Shown: positions 8,334 to 16,706 of the stretch, in pieces
How positions within the stretch are numbered: the first letter of the stretch is position 1
How the letters are laid out: each line of letters begins with the position of its first letter
Assembly: GCF_027604915.1 (NCBI RefSeq)
Contig: NZ_JAJAQC010000001.1
Span: forward strand, 124,001 to 188,000
Source: Streptomonospora mangrovi
GTDB lineage: Bacteria; Actinomycetota; Actinomycetes; Streptosporangiales; Streptosporangiaceae
Reading direction: 5' to 3'
Length of the DNA: 64,000 nucleotides
Notes under the pieces: model-generated
Database searches by the model: none
What the model was told of the DNA's origin: nothing
Seen by the model: only the letters and a program-made list of their open reading frames with translations
Program-made: the position numbers and the translations under genes

Positions 8334-9125
8334 TCAGCCGGTGGAGGGCGCGCCCTGCCCGGCCGGCTGGTCCACGGCGTGCCGGTGCTCGTTGATGTGC
8401 TCCAGCACCTCGGCGAAGTGCTCGGCCAGGACCTCGTGCAGGTGGCGCGACATGGAGTTGGCGAGCATGGCGTCCACGGCGGTCTGGGCCAGCGGCCGCA
8501 GCCGCCGCACCAGCGAGGCGGTCTCGGCGATCTCCTCGCCCTTGAGCATGCCCTCGGGGGCGTGCTGGGCGAGGATGTGGTCGGCGACGGTGCGCACCAG
8601 CTCCTCGGCCAGGGTGTCGACACGCTCCTTGAGCCGCTCGGAGATGTCGAGCACGGTGCTCAGCCGCATGCCGGCGGCCACGAGCTCGGCCCCGGCGTTG
8701 AGCAGCCGGGGGCTGGGCACCCGGAAGCGCAGCCCTTCGCGTTCGAGCAGGCCCAGGCGCAGCGTGCGGGTGAGGTTGGGCGCGGTGACCTGCCCGGGGA
8801 ACATCCGGCGCAGCTCGGCCATGGTGACGTAGCCGGGGATCTCGTCGGTCCAGGGGTCGCCGATGGCGGACTCGAAGCCGAGGATGTCGTTGAGGTCGCC
8901 GCCGCGCTCCCACACGCTGACCAGCTCGCCGATGTTGGCGAAGGTGTAGCCGCGCTTGAGCAGTTGGCCGATGAGCCGCAGGCGCGCCAGGTGCGCCTCG
9001 GTGTAGATACCGACGCGGCCCTCGCGGCGCGGCGGGGACAGCAGCCCCCGGTCCTGGTAGACGCGGACGTTGCGGACGGTGGTCTCCGCCAGCCGCGCCA
9101 ACTCGTCAATGCGGTATTCGGCCAT
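8334..9125 (-). CDS. MerR-family transcriptional regulator
   Basis: A 263-residue regulator with an N-terminal MerR winged-helix domain (residues 1-75: YRIDELARLAETTVRNVRVY, then DRGLLSPPRREGRVGIYTEAHLARL). A long helical effector/dimerisation region follows; it has no Cys-rich metal site, so a small organic or lipid-derived ligand is more likely than a metal. It is divergent from the diiron-oxygenase gene. The intergenic space holds a near-perfect palindrome (TnACAATGnnCATTGTnA) placed in a promoter spacer, the usual MerR position. The same box precedes the DUF6230 operon, so this protein probably controls the whole oxidation cluster and itself. Confidence 0.85.
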   Translation of the reverse strand: MAEYRIDELARLAETTVRNVRVYQDRGLLSPPRREGRVGIYTEAHLARLRLIGQLLKRGYTFANIGELVSVWERGGDLNDILGFESAIGDPWTDEIPGYVTMAELRRMFPGQVTAPNLTRTLRLGLLEREGLRFRVPSPRLLNAGAELVAAGMRLSTVLDISERLKERVDTLAEELVRTVADHILAQHAPEGMLKGEEIAETASLVRRLRPLAQTAVDAMLANSMSRHLHEVLAEHFAEVLEHINEHRHAVDQPAGQGAPSTG

Positions 9126-9188
9126 GGTTCCAGCCTAGGGAGTCCCGCGCGCCGCGCGCCTCCGGTCCGCCGCCCCAACCATCCCCTC

Positions 9189-9220
9189 TTGCATCGTGAC
9201 AATGGTCATTGTAATGTTTC
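9189..9220 (+). promoter_or_regulatory. promoter with palindromic MerR box
   Basis: TTGCAT (9189-9194) and TAATGT (9212-9217) are 17 bp apart. The palindrome TGACAATGGTCATTGTAA (9197-9214) fills the spacer. The 25-bp block 9196-9220 recurs inverted at 5151-5175. It drives the diiron-oxygenase operon and is placed to autoregulate the MerR gene. Confidence 0.7.
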
Positions 9221-9320
9221 GCCACACACGGTGTGGAGGAGATCACACTCGCCCCCCGAGCGGGCCGCGGCCCACCCCCTCCGGGCCGCGGCCCGCCGCC
9301 GGCGGACAAGGAGGACCGGC

Positions 9321-10286
9321 GTGACCCCCAAAACGCAGACCCGCACCACCGACCGCGAGGACATCGCCAAACGCCTGCTGCGCTCCTCGGCCAAGGCGTC
9401 CTACGACCCCCTGGTCGAGATCGACTGGGACGCCCCGGTCGACCGCGACCGCTACGCCATCCGCCCCGAGCGGATCAGCCTCTACGGCACCGAGCTGTGG
9501 GACCGGCTCACCGAGGACCAGCGCCGGGAGCTGAGCCGCCAGGAGATCGCCAGCGTCGCCAGCATCGGGATCTGGTTCGAGACGATCCTGATGCAGATGC
9601 TCGTGCGCCACGCCTACGACCGCGACCCCACCACCAACCACGTCCAGTACGCCTACACCGAGATCGCCGACGAGTGCCGCCACTCCGTCATGTTCGCCAG
9701 GATGCTCGGCAAGCTGGACGCCCCCTTCTACCGCCTCGACCCCGTGGCGCAGTTCCTCGGCCGGGTCTTCAAGACCCTGTCCAACGGCCCGCTCACCTTC
9801 AGCGGCGCGCTCTTCGTGGAGGAGATCCTCGACCAGCTCCAGCGCGAGATCATGGTGGACGAGGAACTGGAGCCGCTGACCAGGGCGGTCTCGCGCATCC
9901 ACGTCGTGGAGGAGGCCCGCCACATGCGCTACGCCCGCGAGGAGTTCGCCCGCGACTGGCACCGGCGCCACCCCCTCATCCAGCACTACAGCCGGTTCGT
10001 GCTGGGGCTGGTCGTCTACTACGCCACCACCCGGCTGATCAACCCCAAGGTCTACGCCCGCGTCGGCCTGGACCCGCGCGAGGCGCGCAGGGCCGCCCGG
10101 CGCAACCCGCACTGGATCGACACCAAGACCTGGGCCGCCCGCAAGGTCGTGGCGACCCTCAGCGCGGCCGGCGCGATCTCGGGACCGGGCCGCCACCTGT
10201 GGCGCAAGGCGGGGCTGCTGGGCCGACCCGGCGCGCCCGCCGAAACCGCCGCCCCCAACGCCGGCCCGGGGACTCAACGCGCCTGA
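9321..10286 (+). CDS. AurF-like diiron (ferritin-like) oxygenase
   Basis: A 321-residue protein of the AurF/para-aminobenzoate N-oxygenase-like diiron family. Candidate iron ligands are Glu about 87 (WFETILMQM), the EIADECRHSVMF block about 114-125, FVEEILDQL about 170 and HVVEEARHMRYAREEF about 195-210, i.e. paired E...ExxH patterns on a helical bundle. The GTG at 9321 is set by AAGGAGG at 9308-9314. It is the first gene of an operon with a flavin monooxygenase and a DUF4873 protein, under the MerR box. The family uses O2 to oxidise amines or unactivated carbons; the substrate here is unknown, but the context suggests a lipid or sterol derivative. Confidence 0.8.
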   Translation: MTPKTQTRTTDREDIAKRLLRSSAKASYDPLVEIDWDAPVDRDRYAIRPERISLYGTELWDRLTEDQRRELSRQEIASVASIGIWFETILMQMLVRHAYDRDPTTNHVQYAYTEIADECRHSVMFARMLGKLDAPFYRLDPVAQFLGRVFKTLSNGPLTFSGALFVEEILDQLQREIMVDEELEPLTRAVSRIHVVEEARHMRYAREEFARDWHRRHPLIQHYSRFVLGLVVYYATTRLINPKVYARVGLDPREARRAARRNPHWIDTKTWAARKVVATLSAAGAISGPGRHLWRKAGLLGRPGAPAETAAPNAGPGTQRA

Positions 10287-10344
10287 TCCCCGGGCCGGCC
10301 CCGCACCCGGCCCACCGCGCCCACCGCTGGAAAGGACGCCTCGC

Positions 10345-11961
10345 GTGCGCGACGACCAGGAGACCCCGACCACCCCCGTCCACCACCGGGTGGCCATCAT
10401 CGGCACCGGGTTCGCCGGAATCGGGATGGCGGTCCGCCTCAAGCGGGCCGGACTGCACGACCTCGTGCTGCTGGAGCGCGCCCACGAGGTCGGCGGCACC
10501 TGGCGCGACAACACCTACCCCGGCGCCGCCTGCGACGTGCCCTCCCACCTGTACTCCTTCTCCTTCGCGCCCAACCCCGACTGGTCGCGCAGCTTCTCGC
10601 CGCAGCCCGAGATCTGGGACTACCTGCGCCGGGTCGCCAAGGACCACGACGTGGTGCGGCACGTGCGCTTCGGCCACGACGTCACCGACGCCCAGTGGGA
10701 GCCCGCCGCCAACCGGTGGCGCATCACCACCACCGGCGGCGTGTTCACGGCGCAGTTCCTCATCAGCGGGTGCGGGCCGCTGGCCGACCCCGCGATCCCC
10801 GACATCCCCGGTCTGGAGTCCTTCCAGGGCACGGTGTTCCACTCGGCCGCCTGGAGGCACGACCACGACCTCACCGGCCGCCGGGTGGCCGTGGTGGGCA
10901 CGGGCGCCTCGGCCGTGCAGTTCGTGCCCGAGATCCAGCCGGTGGTGGGCGAACTGAAGCTGTTCCAGCGCACCCCGCCCTGGGTGCTGCCCCGCCACGA
11001 CCGCGACATCACCCGGCCCGAGACCTGGGTCTACCGCAACGTCCCTCTGGCCCAGCGCGCCGCGCGGACGGCGATCTACTGGGGGCGGGAGAGCTACGTC
11101 CTGGGGTTCGTGCACAACCCCCGGCTGATGAAGGCGGTGGAGGGGCTCGCGCGGTTCAACCTGCGGCGCGGGGTGCGCGACCCCGGACTGCGCGCCAAGC
11201 TGCTGCCCGACTACACCATCGGCTGCAAGCGGATGCTGCTGTCCAACGACTACTATCCGGCGCTGGACCGGCCCAACGTCGACGTGGTCACCGAGGGCAT
11301 CGCCGAGTTCCAGCCCGACGCGGTCGTCACCCGCGACGGCGTCCGCCACGAGGTCGACACCGTCATCTTCGGCACCGGGTTCCACGTGACCGACAGCCCC
11401 ATCGCCCAGCGGCTGCGCGACGCCGAGGGCGTGGCGCTGGCCGACCGGTGGGGCGACAACATGACGGCGCTGCGCGGCACCACCGTGGCGGGCTACCCCA
11501 ACCTGTTCATGCTGGCCGGACCCAACACCGGGCTGGGCCACACCTCGCAGGTGTTCATGATCGAGGCGCAGATCGCCTACACCATGGCCGCGCTGCGCCA
11601 CGCCGCCCGCAACCGGATCGACCGCGTCGAGCCGCGCGCCGACGCCCAGGCCGACTACACCGCCTGGGTGCATCGCAAGATGCGCGGCACGGTGTGGGTG
11701 TCGGGCGGCTGCGACAGTTGGTACCTCAACGACAAGGGCCGCAACACCACCCTGTGGCCCGGGTTCACCTGGGAGTACGCCCTGCGCACCCGGCGGTTCG
11801 ACCCGCAGCGCTACCACCTGCGGCCCGAGGTCCCGCCGGCCGGCCTGCCCCCCGCGGCCCAGAGCGGCACGGGCGGGCGGTGGGCCGGCGGTGCGGGCGC
11901 GCCGCCGGGCGAGGGGCGGACAGGCGAAGGGCACACGCGGCAGAAGGAGGCGGTGCGATGA
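10345..11961 (+). CDS. flavin-containing / Baeyer-Villiger-type monooxygenase
   Basis: A 538-residue FAD- and NADPH-dependent monooxygenase. The FAD motif GTGFAGIG is at about residues 20-27, followed by the ERAHEVGGTWRDNTYPGAACD signature. A Baeyer-Villiger-like fingerprint FQGTVFHSAAW (FxGxxxHxxxW) is near 162-172, the NADPH motif GTGASA near 188, and an FGTGF motif near 345. The family oxidises ketones to esters or lactones, or hydroxylates heteroatoms. The GTG start follows GGAAAGGA. The stop overlaps the next ATG (ATGA), so the pair is translationally coupled. With the GMC oxidase (alcohol to ketone) and the hydrolase (ester cleavage) it could form an alcohol, ketone, ester, acid sequence; that pathway is inference. 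Confidence 0.88.
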   Translation: MRDDQETPTTPVHHRVAIIGTGFAGIGMAVRLKRAGLHDLVLLERAHEVGGTWRDNTYPGAACDVPSHLYSFSFAPNPDWSRSFSPQPEIWDYLRRVAKDHDVVRHVRFGHDVTDAQWEPAANRWRITTTGGVFTAQFLISGCGPLADPAIPDIPGLESFQGTVFHSAAWRHDHDLTGRRVAVVGTGASAVQFVPEIQPVVGELKLFQRTPPWVLPRHDRDITRPETWVYRNVPLAQRAARTAIYWGRESYVLGFVHNPRLMKAVEGLARFNLRRGVRDPGLRAKLLPDYTIGCKRMLLSNDYYPALDRPNVDVVTEGIAEFQPDAVVTRDGVRHEVDTVIFGTGFHVTDSPIAQRLRDAEGVALADRWGDNMTALRGTTVAGYPNLFMLAGPNTGLGHTSQVFMIEAQIAYTMAALRHAARNRIDRVEPRADAQADYTAWVHRKMRGTVWVSGGCDSWYLNDKGRNTTLWPGFTWEYALRTRRFDPQRYHLRPEVPPAGLPPAAQSGTGGRWAGGAGAPPGEGRTGEGHTRQKEAVR

Positions 11962-12281
11962 GCGGCATGGGCGACGACGAGGAGGAGTACCACGGCCCCG
12001 CCGAACTCGACTTTGGCGACTCGGCCGCGACCGTCGAGGCGCACGTGGCCGGGCACTTCGACCCGCTGGTGGGCGCCTACCGCTGGGTGGGCCGGGTGTC
12101 GGCCTCGCCCCGCGTGGCCGAGGCGGTCGCGGCCGGCGCCACGGCGGTGCTGGTGCGCACGCCCGAGGGCCACGAGGGGCGCGGCACGCTGTCGGGCCCC
12201 GACGTGTGGGGCGGCTACCGGGTGGAGGGCACCGGCGCCCCGCCCTTCGCCGTGCCGGAGGTCGACCCCGCGCGGGACTGA
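11958..12281 (+). CDS. DUF4873 domain protein
   Basis: A 107-residue acidic protein that starts inside the stop codon of the monooxygenase gene (ATGA). It matches the short DUF4873 type (YHGPAELDFGD, then GTLSGPDVWGGYRVEGTGAPPFAV). This domain is frequently adjacent or fused to flavin monooxygenases in actinobacteria, which suggests an accessory or substrate-shuttling role; no activity is known. Confidence 0.8.
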   Translation: MSGMGDDEEEYHGPAELDFGDSAATVEAHVAGHFDPLVGAYRWVGRVSASPRVAEAVAAGATAVLVRTPEGHEGRGTLSGPDVWGGYRVEGTGAPPFAVPEVDPARD

Positions 12282-12527
12282 CCCGGCGGCGGGCACCGAA
12301 GGCGCGCACTCGCCGGCCGCCGGGGGCCGGCCGGGTACACCGGGCATCCCGGGCGGCTCAGGCCGCCCCGACCAGGCGTTCCGGGGGAGGTCGCACAAGC
12401 GAAGGGGACCGGCCACTCCCCCGGTGCGGACCGCGTGCCCCGCTCTCAGCCGGAGGGCGGGGCACCGCGGCGTTCCCGGTGTCGGTGCGCCGCCCGCTTG
12501 CCCTCCCCTGCGCGCTTGCCCGTCCGG

Positions 12528-13904
12528 TCAGGCCGGGCGCGCCCCGCCCCACGCCGCGCCCTGGGGCGCGCGGTGGGCCGGGGGCAGCACGTGCTCGGAG
12601 ACCTCGGAGTGCACCTGCTGGAGCCGGGCGCGGGCCGCGCGGCGCAGCCGGGCCAGGCACTCGACGGCGGCCGCGGAGTCCCCGACCAGGCCGCCCTTGA
12701 CCACGGCGGGCACACCGTCCAGCGGCCCGCCGCTGAGGGCGCCGTGCACCGCCAGCGGCAGCACCTCGCCGGCGACCTCGAAGGCGTGCACGTCCAGGGC
12801 CTCCAGCACGCTGGCCGCGACGTCGCCGCCGGTGAGGTAGACCCCGCTGGGCAGGGCGTGGCTGCCGGCCTCGTCGCCCACGGCCGCCACCACCTCGGCC
12901 ACCAGGTCGGCCAGCCGGCCGGGCAGCGCGCGGGCCGCCACCGGGGAGTCGCCGGCGGGCGCCAGCGCCCGCAGCACCACGACCTCGGGGAACACCGCCG
13001 AGGTGAGCTGGTCGGCGAGGCGGCGGCAGACCTCGTCGGCGTGGTCGCCGGCGCCGCCCAGCCGCTCGGGGTCGACGTCCACGAACCGGGCCGGGCCGGT
13101 GCGCGCCAGCGCCGCGAACTGCTCGCGGGTGAGGTCGGTGGTGCTGCCGGCCACCGCCAGCAGCGGGCCGGGCGCCCGCGCCTGGCCGCGCAGCCGCAGC
13201 GCGTAGGCCAGCAGCGCGCCGCCGGGGCCGGGGTCGGCGGCCACCCACACGGTGCCGTCGGTGCGGTGCACCTCGGCGGCCGCGCCCGCCAGGTCCTCGA
13301 TCCGGCGCTCGTCGGCGGCGTCGCACAGCAGCACCGGTTCGTCGCCGGCCCGCAGGTCGGCGGCGAGCATGTCCTGGGTGACCTGCCGGTCGGGCACCCG
13401 GCGCACCGCCAGGTCGGTCTGGCGGGCCAGGATCGCGGCGACGTCGCCGGTGTCCATGGGCCAGAACGGGTCGCGGGCGAGTTCGGTGGCCTCCAGCGGG
13501 CGGCCGTCGAGCAGTTGCACGCCCTCGACCGTGGTCCGGCCCGAGGCGGGGAAGGCCGGCACCAGCAGCGCGCGCACGGGCACCTGGGCGGGCACGCGCT
13601 CGCGCACCGCGTGCCAGGCGGCCTCCAGTTCGGCGCCGACGTTGCCGCGCAGGGTGCTGTCGGTCCGCTTGACGACCAGGCCCACCGGCCAGAGGGCCTC
13701 CACGACGTCGGTGACCAGGTCGGCCGCCTGCTCGGCCGAGGCGTGCCGGGTGTCGAGGTTGGCCACGACCACGTCGTACTCCTCGGCCACCGCCGCGACG
13801 TGCTCGGGGGTCACGGTGGCCACGCGCATGCCCGAGCGCGCGAACCGCGCGCCGGTGGCGTTGGCGCCGGTGAGGTCGTCGGCGACGACGAGAACCTGGG
13901 CCAC
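12528..13904 (-). CDS. four-carbon acid sugar kinase family protein (DUF1537)
   Basis: A 458-residue member of the DUF1537 kinase family, whose characterised members phosphorylate four-carbon sugar acids (threonate, erythronate or 2-oxo forms). The N-terminal substrate domain carries VVADDLTGANATGARFARSG (about residues 6-25) and KRTDSTLRGNVGAE near 77-90. The C-terminal nucleotide domain carries LTGGDVAASVLEAL. The start is GTG at 13904. The partner dehydrogenase or aldolase usually found with it is absent here, so the sugar acid cannot be named. It converges on the DUF4873 gene with a 246-bp gap that shows only GC-rich sequence. Confidence 0.82.
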   Translation of the reverse strand: MAQVLVVADDLTGANATGARFARSGMRVATVTPEHVAAVAEEYDVVVANLDTRHASAEQAADLVTDVVEALWPVGLVVKRTDSTLRGNVGAELEAAWHAVRERVPAQVPVRALLVPAFPASGRTTVEGVQLLDGRPLEATELARDPFWPMDTGDVAAILARQTDLAVRRVPDRQVTQDMLAADLRAGDEPVLLCDAADERRIEDLAGAAAEVHRTDGTVWVAADPGPGGALLAYALRLRGQARAPGPLLAVAGSTTDLTREQFAALARTGPARFVDVDPERLGGAGDHADEVCRRLADQLTSAVFPEVVVLRALAPAGDSPVAARALPGRLADLVAEVVAAVGDEAGSHALPSGVYLTGGDVAASVLEALDVHAFEVAGEVLPLAVHGALSGGPLDGVPAVVKGGLVGDSAAAVECLARLRRAARARLQQVHSEVSEHVLPPAHRAPQGAAWGGARPA

Positions 13905-13978
13905 TGCTTCCTCCCTGTCGTGCGGCGGCGCCGGCGGCGGCGCGGGCCGCGCCGAGCGGCCTGACCCCTATGACTCTC

Positions 13979-15235
13979 TCATCCCCGCCGGGTGCGCAGC
14001 GCCGTCCCGGCCAGGGCCGCCGCAGCGCACAGCGCCCCGACGTAGCCGACCACCCCGCCCCAGCCGAGGTGGTCGTAGGCCACGCCGCCGAGCCAGCCGA
14101 AGGCGCTGGAGCCGAGGTAGTAGGCGAGGGTGTAGAGGGCGGCGGCCTGGGCGCGGGCGGTGGTGGCGCGCTGGCCCACCCAGGCCGAGGCGGTGGCGTG
14201 GGCCGAGAAGAACGCGAAGGTGAACAGCAGCAGCGCGGCGATCACGGCGGCCAGCGCGGGCAGCAGCAGGGCGGCGGCGGCCAGGGCCATGGCACCGACC
14301 CCGGCCAGCAGCACGGCGTGCCGGCCGGCGCGCTCCACCACCCGGCCGACGAACGCGGAGCTGGCGGTGCCGGCGAGGTAGGCGGTGAACAGCAGCGCGA
14401 CGGGCGCCGGCGGGAGGTCGAAGGGCGGGCCGGTCATGCGGAAGCCCAGGTAGTTGTAGACGCTGACGAACGCGCCCATGAGGAACAGGCCCTGGGCGTA
14501 GAGGGCGAGCAGCCCGGGGTCGGCGACCGCCGAGCGGACCCGCGCCACCAGGCCGGGGCCGCTCCCGCTGCGCCGCTTGGGGGTGAACCCCCGGCTGCGG
14601 GGCACGGTGACCGCGAAGACGGCGAGCGCGGCCAGGGTGAGCAGCGATCCGGCGCCCACGCCCCAGCGCCACCCGCCGAGCCCGGCGGCGGCGCCGGCCA
14701 CCAGCCGCCCGCTCATGCCGCCCACGGTGGTGCCGGCGATGTAGATCCCGGCGGCGCGCGAGACGTGGGCGCGGTGCACCTCCTCGGCGAGGTAGGCCAT
14801 GGCCACGGCGGGCACCCCGCCCAGGGCGGCGCCCTGGAGGCCGCGCAGGAGCAGCAGCGAGGCCATGCCGGGGGCGAACGGCGCGGCCAGGCCCAGGGCG
14901 GTGGACAGGGTGAGGGACACCGCCATCACGCGGACGCGCCCGAACCGGTCGGCGATCCCGCTCCAGACCAGGACGAACGCGGCCAGGCCGCCGGTGGCGA
15001 AGGACACCGTGAGCGCCACCTGGGAGGCGGAGGCGGAGAAGTCGCCGGCCAGGCCCGGCAGGACCGCCTGCACGGCGTAGAGCTGGGCGAAGGTGGCGAT
15101 GCCGGCGGCTGTCATGGCGGCGGTGATCCGCCGGTAGGCGGGGGTGCCCGCCCGGTGGCCCTCGAATCCGCCGCTCCCGGCCGTCCTGTCGTCCACCCCT
15201 CCGACGGTAGACAGGTGATCCGCCGCACAGGGCAC
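13979..15235 (-). CDS. MFS transporter
   Basis: A 418-residue (or shorter) major facilitator with about 12 hydrophobic segments, in the YnfM/arabinose-efflux style (AAGIATFAQLYAVQAVLPGLAGDFSASASQVALTVSF; then SGIADRFGRVRVM as the loop 2-3 motif). Expected to be a proton-driven exporter in the cytoplasmic membrane. The start is uncertain: GTG at 15235 opens the frame, but a GTG near 15196 or an ATG at 15114 would still leave all membrane segments. The gene sits between a sugar-acid kinase and another MFS gene on the same strand; no substrate is indicated. Confidence 0.82.
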   Translation of the reverse strand: MPCAADHLSTVGGVDDRTAGSGGFEGHRAGTPAYRRITAAMTAAGIATFAQLYAVQAVLPGLAGDFSASASQVALTVSFATGGLAAFVLVWSGIADRFGRVRVMAVSLTLSTALGLAAPFAPGMASLLLLRGLQGAALGGVPAVAMAYLAEEVHRAHVSRAAGIYIAGTTVGGMSGRLVAGAAAGLGGWRWGVGAGSLLTLAALAVFAVTVPRSRGFTPKRRSGSGPGLVARVRSAVADPGLLALYAQGLFLMGAFVSVYNYLGFRMTGPPFDLPPAPVALLFTAYLAGTASSAFVGRVVERAGRHAVLLAGVGAMALAAAALLLPALAAVIAALLLFTFAFFSAHATASAWVGQRATTARAQAAALYTLAYYLGSSAFGWLGGVAYDHLGWGGVVGYVGALCAAAALAGTALRTRRG

Positions 15236-15392
15236 CCGGGGGTGGCTCCGGCGTGGCGCCGGGGGGATCGGGGCGCTGGTGGCGGGGGTGCCGGGGGTTG
15301 GGGCGAGGGCGGAGGCGCGTCGCGGCGCCGGCCGCCGGGGGCGACGAGGCGTCCGCCCCGGCGCCCCGGCGGGTCGCGGCGCCCGGTCCCGG

Positions 15393-16640
15393 CTACCGGG
15401 CGGCGCGCCGCCCCAGGAACACCGCCCCCAGGGCGGCGGCCGATCCGGCGAGCAGCACGGCGGCGAACATCGCGCCCAGGCCGGTGAACCCCAGCCCCAC
15501 GGTGCCGGCGACCACCGGCGCCGCCGCGCTGGAGCCGATGTAGAGCCAGAAGCCGTACATCGCGCTGGCCCCGGCCAGGTGGTCGCCGGCGGCGGCGGTG
15601 GTGGCCTGCATCGCCGCCGGCAGTGCGACGGCGGTGGCGAACACGAACCCGCCCAGGAGCAGGGTGAACAGCGCGACCGAGCCGGCCAGCGGCACCGATG
15701 CGGCCGCCGCCCCGATCAGCAGCGCCGCCGCGGCGGCGCTCGCGGCCAGCCGGTGCGGCGGCGCCAGGCGCGCCAGCAGCGGCATGGCCAGGGGCGCGAG
15801 CAGGATGGCGGGCAGCCCGGTGGCGCGCAGGGTGAGCAGGGCCGCCGCGTCGCCGGCCACGCCCAGCGGGTCGGTGGGCCGCACGGCGGCGTAGACGCCG
15901 ACGAACCCGAACAGCAGGGTCAGCGCCACCAGGTAGAAGGGCAGCAGCCGGGGCAGCAGCGCCGCCGTGAGCAGGCCCCGGTAGGCGGCGGCGAGCGGTG
16001 TGGCGCGGTCGCGCCCGTCGGGCACCAGCACCAGGCGCGCCAGCACGGCGACCCCGGCGGTGACCGCTCCCGAGGCGAGGAACGCGGCCGGCCATCCCCA
16101 GCGGTCGGCGATGACCTGCGCGGCCACCTGCGCCACCACCGCCGAGGCAAGGAACGCGCTGGTCAGCGCGGTGAACGCGTGCGCCCGGCGGGACGCGGGG
16201 ATGGTGCGGGTGAGGTAGCCGATGGCGGTCGGCGCGAACGTGGCCGCCGCGCAGCCCTGGAGCGCGCGGGCGGCGATGACGGTCTCGGCGGTGGGCATGA
16301 GCGCGGTGACCACGGCGAACAGCGCCGTGGCGGCCAGGCCGGCGGCGATCAGCCGGCGGTGGCCGATGCGCGGGACCAGCGGCCCGAAGACGAGGAAGCC
16401 CAGGGCGTAGGCGGCGCCGAAGGCGGTGACGGTCCAACTGACGGTGGCGGTGCTCGCGCCGGTGTCGGCGGCGATGGGCGCCAGGAGGGGCAGGGCCAGG
16501 TAGAGCTGGCCGGTGATGACCAGGGCGGCCGCCGCGATCACCAGGATCTGCGGCAGCGGGCGCACGGCGGCCGGCGCGGCGGCCGGGGTCGCCTGCGTGC
16601 CGCCGGCGGGAGGGGCCGGCGGGCGTGTCTGGTTGAGCAT
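15393..16640 (-). CDS. MFS exporter divergent from a TetR regulator
   Basis: A 415-residue 12-helix major facilitator (LVITGQLYLALPLLAPIAADTG; FGPLVPRIGHRRLIAAG as the loop 2-3 motif). The ATG at 16640 follows a Pro/Ala/Gly-rich cytoplasmic tail of about 35 residues. It is divergently transcribed from a TetR gene and the 66-bp space contains an inverted repeat, the classic arrangement of a drug- or metabolite-efflux pump repressed by its neighbour. The substrate is unknown. Confidence 0.85.
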   Translation of the reverse strand: MLNQTRPPAPPAGGTQATPAAAPAAVRPLPQILVIAAAALVITGQLYLALPLLAPIAADTGASTATVSWTVTAFGAAYALGFLVFGPLVPRIGHRRLIAAGLAATALFAVVTALMPTAETVIAARALQGCAAATFAPTAIGYLTRTIPASRRAHAFTALTSAFLASAVVAQVAAQVIADRWGWPAAFLASGAVTAGVAVLARLVLVPDGRDRATPLAAAYRGLLTAALLPRLLPFYLVALTLLFGFVGVYAAVRPTDPLGVAGDAAALLTLRATGLPAILLAPLAMPLLARLAPPHRLAASAAAAALLIGAAAASVPLAGSVALFTLLLGGFVFATAVALPAAMQATTAAAGDHLAGASAMYGFWLYIGSSAAAPVVAGTVGLGFTGLGAMFAAVLLAGSAAALGAVFLGRRAAR

Positions 16641-16645
16641 GGCTC

Positions 16646-16699
16646 ACATCTAAACCAACCAAACAGTTGGATGTCAATTGGCGGCGCGGGGCCTATGAT
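16646..16699 (+). promoter_or_regulatory. TetR promoter with CCAAC-N6-GTTGG operator
   Basis: CCAAC (16655-16659) and GTTGG (16666-16670) form an inverted repeat with 6-nt spacing. ATGTCA (16671-16676) and TATGAT (16694-16699), 17 bp apart, form the TetR promoter directly after it. TATGAT ends 7 bp before the ATG at 16707, so the mRNA is probably leaderless. Binding would block both divergent genes. Confidence 0.6.
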
Positions 16700-16706
16700 G
16701 GGCGCC

